NCBI RefSeq assembly: GCF_001043005.1
Contig: NZ_JYKZ01000010.1
Location: 62,001-126,000 of the forward strand
Direction: 5' to 3'
Source of the DNA: Pseudomonas psychrophila
GTDB lineage: Bacteria > Pseudomonadota > Gammaproteobacteria > Pseudomonadales > Pseudomonadaceae
Length of the DNA: 64,000 nucleotides
The translations under genes and the position numbers were made by a program. The notes under the pieces were generated by a model. It ran no database searches, had not been told where the DNA came from, and saw only the letters and a list, made by a program, of their open reading frames with translations. Shown here piece by piece: positions 58,101 through 64,000 of this stretch. Numbering within the stretch: position 1 is the stretch's first letter; each line of letters opens with the position of its first letter.

Positions 58101-58475
58101 AACGATGGGGAAGTCCAGATAGGGCCGGGTAAACGCAAGGTACTTTTGGCGTTCAGGCGTCGACATGATGCCGGGCAGCAAGTCGATTTTGCCCTCTTTG
58201 GTCTGCGCCAGTACTTCGCTCCAGCTAGGGGCGGCGACCGGTTTGAGGGTTATACCCAGCCGGTCGCTGATCAGACTGATGTAATCGGCGGCCAGGCCTT
58301 TGTAGTTGCCTTGCGCATCGCGAAATTCAAATGGCGGCCACGTGGTATCAATACCAAGGATCAGCTCAGGATGGTCTTTGAGCCACTGCTGTTCATCATC
58401 GGTGAGCGTCAGGGCGTTGGTGCCCGTGGTCCAAACGACAAGCGACAGTAGCAGGGTGGCCAGCAATCGTGACAT
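55104..58475 (-). CDS. RmcA-like PBP-PAS-GGDEF-EAL protein with degenerate EAL
   Basis: 1123 residues. Signal peptide (about 1-21), periplasmic solute-binding domain of type 3 (about 30-250, GIDTTWPPFEF), membrane helix (about 265-287), three PAS domains (about 305-415, 425-540, 550-665), GGDEF (motif 762-766 intact, with an RxxD inhibitory site five residues before) and EAL (motif at 890). P. aeruginosa RmcA (PA0575), at the same locus beside rpoD, has as I recall four PAS domains and acts as a c-di-GMP phosphodiesterase. Here the EAL domain has Lys981 in place of the metal-binding Glu of E-x-T-E and Asp1068 in place of Glu in A-E-G-V-E, so hydrolysis may be lost and the protein may make, or only sense, c-di-GMP. 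Confidence 0.85.
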   Translation of the reverse strand: MSRLLATLLLSLVVWTTGTNALTLTDDEQQWLKDHPELILGIDTTWPPFEFRDAQGNYKGLAADYISLISDRLGITLKPVAAPSWSEVLAQTKEGKIDLLPGIMSTPERQKYLAFTRPYLDFPIVILAHKGGAAPKNIEDLYGLRVGVIENYAPHELLRAQYPDLNIVALPNVSSALQALATDQVDAMVGDLASSVWSLRQLKLDGLYVSGETPYRFQLAMAVPKSQTVLLELLDKVLADISPSETESIQQYWVGNISDYRALWRTLLLYVLPGALLLIIVLLVVVRINRRLSSEISRRTSLEQELRSSEHHYRGMIESLSAIAWEARLDGDTYTYVSPQAEALLGYPIAEWLSLGFWDRILHPDDLARARAYREKEVSANCDHSLDYRVITADGNTLWLRDIASITTHNQQIVLRGLMINISETKQTEEALQLSEEKFVKVFHASPNGLLVSRKSDGLLIEINAGFSRLSGYDNASALHHSTFDLHLWVDFQQRREVLRLLEQDGFVRDFSCNFRHKDGHIRLCEISCYPLIIGAEDCILTLIHDITERHQMQEKLLQTATVFESTAEGIIFTDPQQKITAVNRAFTEITGYSESEVLGQTPRILASGQHDKVFFAAMWHQLSNADNWQGEISNKRKNGEIYPNWLTISAVRNSDNLITHFVAVFSDISSLKHAQARLDHQAHHDPLTNLPNRLLFENRLCEVLADQRRNGQRSAVLFLDLDRFKNINDSLGHPVGDLLLKGIATRLKEQLRDVDTVARLGGDEFIILLPGLKQTNDAQMIAHKLLACFNAPFLAGEHELFISASIGTSVFPDDGDDVATLVKNADLAMYHSKLKGRNRVERYSHDLGSQASARVVLSHELRRALERGQVSLLYLPKISLDDFSLVGAEALLHWVHPILGEIPHERLIHLAEENGMIIQIGDWMLERACQQLHSWHQVYTPFGAISVNLASAQLHQPGLLEHIQHLLNTCMLKPGFLQLKITESFITCQAEEACEALHRLKQLGVKLSIDDFGTGNSSLSYLKRLPLDTLKIDSSFIKGLPDDVHDAAIVHAIITLGHSLQLTIIADGVETGAQRAFLAQAGCEHIQGAIVSAPLSAEKFAATFLRISISDFSDSTTEKPSL

Positions 58476-58560
58476 GCGCGTCTCTTCAGTGCGCCTGGAT
58501 GCATCCAGTGTAGTCGGGCTGTGGCAGGGGGAGGGTGCAGGAGGGGTTTTAGCTATAAAG

Positions 58561-58589
58561 CAAAACCCCCGGCAGGGCCGGGGGTTTTG
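58561..58589 (-). terminator. Intrinsic terminator of rpoD
   Basis: CAAAACCCCCGGC-AGG-GCCGGGGGTTTTG, 3 bp from the rpoD stop. It also sits between rpoD and the rmcA-like gene start, separating the two. Confidence 0.92.
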
Positions 58590-58592
58590 TTA

Positions 58593-60440
<1,848 letters not shown>

Positions 60441-60507
60441 AACACCCTATCCACTGAAGGTCTTGGCGGGCAAAAAACAAGCCGAGGATTATACCTTAGC
60501 TATGACC

Positions 60508-62463
60508 TCACGCGCCAGTTGAGGTCGGGTTTGATGCGGGATTATTGCGACTTAGAAGGTCGCGTAACTGATTTTTTTCTTCGCTACTTAGCTCGCCTTG
60601 ACGTGCTTTTCGAAGAAGTTGCTCTAGATTTCGCTCGCGTTGGCGAGCTGACAAGCTAGTTATGGTGTCGAAAAACTGTTGTTCAAGGTTGTCGGCATCA
60701 ATTAGCCATTCCTTTTCCAGCAGTCTTTGCAGCAAGCGGCCCTGTTCAGTGCCGTGCCAGCGGGACAGTAGCTGTATAGAGCTTAGCTTAGGATTTTTCT
60801 GTACGGCCTCTACCAGAGCAATCAATAGCTGGTTATTAGTCTGGTCTTCTGCAGCAAAGTGCCCGGCATCCTCAACTTTTTTGGCCAGTTGCGGATGGTG
60901 CAGCAGGGTGCGCAGGGCTGTCAGTGTAGGCGGTTCAACGCCTACGGGGATCCAGGCCTGCTCGCGCTCGCCGCCACGCTTGCCTTTTTTGTCCCAGGGC
61001 TTGTTTTCCCACTTTTTGCCGCCGGCACCAGACTTTTTCGGAGTCCATTCCTGTTGAGGGATGTACATGTCCGGTTGCTGGAAGTCGCCGTAGTCGGGCA
61101 TTGCATCGTAATCAATGCCGGGGTCGTAAGTCGGTTGGACCTGGGGTTTTGCAGGTGCGTTTTGCGCCAGTTGACTGACTGTCTCGCTGGTGAGGCCGGT
61201 AATTTCGCTCAGGCGCTGACGCATCAAGGTCCGCAGGTTTGCGCCCGGGACTTTGTCGATCAGCGGTGCTGCCAGCGTGGCCATATGAGCTTTGCCTTCC
61301 AGCGAGCGAGGGTCAGCTTCTTCGGTTAATTGCTGGAAGAAGTAATCGGCCAGTGGCTGTGCGTGCTGGTTGATGCGGGCCTTGAAGGCGTCAGTACCTT
61401 CGGAGCGCACCAGTGTGTCCGGGTCTTCGCCTTCGGGCAGGAACAAAAAGCGTGCGCGCCGACCGTCCTGCAAGCACGGCAGTGTGGCTTCCAGTGCGCG
61501 CCAGGCGGCATTGCGGCCTGCCTGGTCGCCGTCAAAACAGAACAGCACGCTGGGCACCACGCGAAACAGGCGTTTCATGTGTTCTTCGCTGGTGGCGGTG
61601 CCCAGTGTGGCGACGGCATTGCGCAGGCCTTGCTGGGCCAGTGCAATGACGTCCATGTAGCCTTCAACCACGATGATTTCGTCGAGGCTACGATTGAATT
61701 TGCGTGCTTCGAACAGCCCGTACAGTTCCTGGCCTTTATGAAAGACCGGGGTTTCAGGGGAGTTCAGGTATTTGGGCTTGTCATCGCCCAGCACTCGGCC
61801 ACCGAAGGCGATGATGCGACCACGACTGTCGCGGATCGGAAACATGACGCGATCGCGAAAACGGTCGTAGCGTTTGCCGGTCTCGGCGTTCTCCACCAGC
61901 AGGCCGGCATCGATCATCGCTTTTTGCTGCAGCGTGTCACTGCTTAAGTGCTTGTACAGGTTGTCCCAGCCTGGCGGGGCGAATCCCAGGCCGAAGTCGC
62001 GGGCGATTTCGCCAGTCAGGCCGCGGCCCTTCAAGTAGTCCACGGCTGCTTTGCGTGCTGGATGGATTTTTAAGGCCTGGCGATAAAAATCAGCCGCCGC
62101 AGTCAGAAGTGGGTAGAGCGGAGAGTCAGTCGGTTGCCGCGGTTTATGTGGGCGGCCGCTTTCTTCTCTCGGAATCTCCATGCCGGCGGCTTTGGCCAGT
62201 TCTTCGACAGCCTGGGGGAAGTCCAGATTGTCGTGGTCCATGATGAAGCCGAGGGCGTTGCCACCCGCGCCGCAGCCAAAGCAGTAATAAAACTGTTTGT
62301 CAGGGCTGACGCTGAAAGACGGGGTTTTTTCTTTGTGGAAGGGGCAGCAGGCAGTGTAATTTTTGCCGGCTTTCTTCATTTGCACGCGAGAGCTAACGAC
62401 ATCGACGATATCGGTACGGTTCAGAAGGTCGTCAATAAAGCTCTGGGGGATTAACCCGGCCAT
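60508..62463 (-). CDS. dnaG: DNA primase
   Basis: Makes RNA primers at the replication fork. 651 residues. CHC2 zinc-binding domain with Cys40, His43, Cys61 and Cys64 (CCPFH…CFGC), TOPRIM catalytic domain (EIIVVEGYMDVIALA, CFDGDQAG) and a C-terminal helicase-binding domain from about 510. A variable low-complexity linker (about 430-500, rich in Pro, Asp, Lys) joins the last two. Second gene of the macromolecular synthesis block. Confidence 0.98.
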   Translation of the reverse strand: MAGLIPQSFIDDLLNRTDIVDVVSSRVQMKKAGKNYTACCPFHKEKTPSFSVSPDKQFYYCFGCGAGGNALGFIMDHDNLDFPQAVEELAKAAGMEIPREESGRPHKPRQPTDSPLYPLLTAAADFYRQALKIHPARKAAVDYLKGRGLTGEIARDFGLGFAPPGWDNLYKHLSSDTLQQKAMIDAGLLVENAETGKRYDRFRDRVMFPIRDSRGRIIAFGGRVLGDDKPKYLNSPETPVFHKGQELYGLFEARKFNRSLDEIIVVEGYMDVIALAQQGLRNAVATLGTATSEEHMKRLFRVVPSVLFCFDGDQAGRNAAWRALEATLPCLQDGRRARFLFLPEGEDPDTLVRSEGTDAFKARINQHAQPLADYFFQQLTEEADPRSLEGKAHMATLAAPLIDKVPGANLRTLMRQRLSEITGLTSETVSQLAQNAPAKPQVQPTYDPGIDYDAMPDYGDFQQPDMYIPQQEWTPKKSGAGGKKWENKPWDKKGKRGGEREQAWIPVGVEPPTLTALRTLLHHPQLAKKVEDAGHFAAEDQTNNQLLIALVEAVQKNPKLSSIQLLSRWHGTEQGRLLQRLLEKEWLIDADNLEQQFFDTITSLSARQRERNLEQLLRKARQGELSSEEKNQLRDLLSRNNPASNPTSTGA

Positions 62464-62934
62464 GGCGTTCTCGTCATCACTGCGCAGAAATAGGTCCGTA
62501 TAAAAGGCTTGGTCATCGCGCGTGCAGGCGAATGCTCTGCTCGATCGTGGGGCGTCTGCTCAATTATTTCGGGGAAGTGTATCTGCCGAAACCCGTTCTG
62601 CTCATTTTAATCAGAGTGAGTGGGATCGATAATTTTTACGCTCTGAGTCCGGCACTGACCAATGGCTGGTCTCGGATAGCTCATAAGCAGGCACTGGAGA
62701 GGTGCCTTGGGCTGATCGTCTTTAAGGAAAATCAGAGAGGTGTGCTCGTCGGTAGCCTTGGAAGGCTCGTCAGTAAAGACGTGCACCGCTGGCTATTAGG
62801 CCAGGTCTGACGTGATGTAGCGCTTGTCGCGGTCGCATCTGCGGCCTTGACGATAAAGCATGTAACCTTCAACAACTGCCTACGGCCCGGCTTTAGGCCG
62901 GGCTTGGCAGAAGCGTGCTACGAACGTCTGTGTA
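62464..62934. other. Gap between dnaG and rpsU without a supported gene
   Basis: 471 bases. A 92-residue frame on the + strand (62532-62810) has weak ribosome signal and many rare codons (AGA, AGG, ATA), so I do not call it. In some other pseudomonads, as I recall, a gatB/yqeY-type gene of about 150 codons lies here; no open frame of such kind exists on the - strand. The rpsU end carries a hairpin at 62885-62903. Confidence 0.45.
62885..62903 (-). terminator. Hairpin after rpsU, possible partial terminator
   Basis: GCCCGGC-CTAAA-GCCGGGC on the - strand without a T-run. Like the rpsU-dnaG spacer terminator of E. coli it may only partly stop transcription and so lower dnaG and rpoD relative to rpsU. 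Confidence 0.5.
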
Positions 62935-63150
62935 TTAGTACAGACGAACGGCGCGGCGCTGCTCGCGCTGAACTTTCTTCGCGTGACGCTTAACAGCAGC
63001 TGCTGCTTTACGTTTACGCTCAGAAGTCGGCTTCTCGTAAAATTCGCGGCTGCGAACTTCAGCCAGAACACCGGCTTTTTCGCAGGAGCGCTTGAAACGA
63101 CGCAGAGCTACGTCGAAGGGTTCGTTCTCTTTTACTTTGACGGCTGGCAT
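62935..63150 (-). CDS. rpsU: 30S ribosomal protein S21
   Basis: 71 residues, standard length, basic C-terminus ([16 protein letters not shown]). First gene of the block with dnaG and rpoD. It diverges from tsaD across 198 bp, the arrangement known across gamma-proteobacteria. Confidence 0.98.
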
Positions 63151-63348
63151 CCAGAGCTACCTTCATTCATTACCGGGGTCAACGTCTCAAGGCAAAATCG
63201 CGTTGGAAGACGTCGGTTTTTAAGGGTTGCGGATGTTAACCCCTCATCGACCGGAATGCAAAGCCTCTGATCGAAAACCGCTGGCCGGGGGCGGGAGTGG
63301 CGACTATTATGCGCGCCTTCGAATTTAGCCTCTACAAGGCGTAAACCC

Positions 63349-64000
63349 ATGCTAGTACTGGGATTAGAAACCTCCTGCGACGAAACCGGCGTCGCGCTAT
63401 ACGACAGTGAACGCGGGCTTTTGGCCGATGCACTGTTCAGTCAGATCGACCTTCACCGCGCTTATGGCGGTGTGGTTCCGGAGCTGGCTTCAAGGGATCA
63501 CGTCAAACGCATGCTGCCCTTGATTCGTCAGGTGCTGGCTGAGGCTGACTGCGTGCCTACCGAGATTGACGCGATTGCCTACACGGCTGGCCCGGGATTG
63601 GTCGGAGCCCTTCTGGTTGGGGCTTCTTGCGCTCAGGCGCTGGCCTTTGCCTGGGGTATTCCGGCCCTCGGTGTTCATCACATGGAAGGCCATTTGTTGG
63701 CTCCGATGCTGGAAGAGCAGCCCCCGGAATTTCCGTTCGTCGCTTTGTTGGTGTCGGGCGGTCATACGCAGTTGGTTCGCGTTGATGGCATCGGCCAATA
63801 CGAGTTGTTGGGCGAGACGCTGGATGACGCTGCGGGTGAGGCGTTCGACAAGACTGCGAAGATGATGGGTCTCAACTATCCGGGCGGTCCTGAGATCGCT
63901 CGATTGGCCGCTCAGGGCGTTGCGGGGCGTTTTGTGTTCCCCAGGCCCATGACTGATCGACCGGGGCTGCAGTTCAGCTTCAGCGGCCTCAAGACCTTCG
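63349..64000 (+). CDS. tsaD: tRNA threonylcarbamoyltransferase subunit TsaD, N-terminal part (runs off the right edge)
   Basis: Catalytic subunit of the t6A37 tRNA-modifying complex (with TsaB and TsaE). 217 residues are seen of about 340. ASKHA-fold start LGLETSCDETGVALYD and the iron-binding HMEGH motif (His in VHHMEGH) are present, then LVSGGHTQLV. Start ATG at 63349 by homology with the usual MLVLGLETSCDET start. No stop codon inside the window. Confidence 0.97.
   Translation, partial: MLVLGLETSCDETGVALYDSERGLLADALFSQIDLHRAYGGVVPELASRDHVKRMLPLIRQVLAEADCVPTEIDAIAYTAGPGLVGALLVGASCAQALAFAWGIPALGVHHMEGHLLAPMLEEQPPEFPFVALLVSGGHTQLVRVDGIGQYELLGETLDDAAGEAFDKTAKMMGLNYPGGPEIARLAAQGVAGRFVFPRPMTDRPGLQFSFSGLKTF

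Noticed and set aside
62532..62810. 92-codon frame on the + strand between dnaG and rpsU
   Set aside because: No good ribosome site, many rare codons, no recognisable family; kept only as part of the gap entry.

Overview
The window is chromosomal DNA from a Pseudomonas, most like the P. fluorescens/P. putida side of the genus. The evidence is gene content and order: purU-fdhA, glcB, bioBFHCD followed by two acyl-CoA dehydrogenases, a GacA-controlled rsmY-type sRNA, pqqFABCDE, davBA, and the rpoD-dnaG-rpsU/tsaD block. From memory this is close to the order in P. putida KT2440, and parts match P. aeruginosa PAO1. GC-rich palindromes of the Pseudomonas REP/REPIN type lie between many genes. I see no prophage, insertion sequence, CRISPR array, plasmid or integron genes. 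It reads as core genome with small accessory inserts.

Layout. 1-2 kb: one-carbon genes (purU end, fdhA). 2-6 kb: an ECF sigma/anti-sigma pair, a DUF2780 exported protein, an acyltransferase and a retropepsin-like protein. 6-11.2 kb: a complete iron cell-surface signalling locus (sigma, FecR-type regulator, TonB receptor, PepSY membrane protein, 58-residue membrane peptide), in the order of the P. aeruginosa fox locus. 11.4-14.8 kb: DnaQ-like exonuclease, CBS/nucleotidyltransferase protein and a lone receiver. 14.9-23.7 kb: glcB, a GcvR-like ACT protein, rarD, srkA, a PhoX-type phosphatase, modE and comF. 23.8-28.3 kb: biotin synthesis. 28.4-32.3 kb: two fatty acyl-CoA dehydrogenases, the first with a PsrA-type operator. 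32.3-32.5 kb: rsmY-like sRNA. 32.5-43.2 kb: PQQ synthesis and satellite genes. 43.2-46.4 kb: lysine to 5-aminovalerate (davA, davB) with an Lrp-type regulator. 46.6-54.9 kb: a CirA-type TonB receptor facing a two-component system, then a second iron signalling locus. 55-64 kb: tRNA with anticodon CAT (probably tRNA-Ile2), an RmcA-like c-di-GMP protein, rpoD, dnaG, rpsU and the start of tsaD.

Working together. Three TonB receptors, two sigma/FecR pairs and Fur-like sites make this an iron-scavenging region. The pqq genes supply the cofactor for periplasmic dehydrogenases. The rsmY-like RNA links the region to Gac/Rsm control.

I found no convincing wholly new system. The points most worth a second look are: an RmcA-like protein whose EAL domain has lost conserved acidic residues while GGDEF and I-site are intact; a possible Shine-Dalgarno-sequestering switch in the pqqA leader together with a hairpin after pqqA and a REPIN inside the operon; the PsrA-type operator and an unassigned dyad on the two acyl-CoA dehydrogenase promoters; and the sRNA. 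All motif matches were read by eye without database searches.
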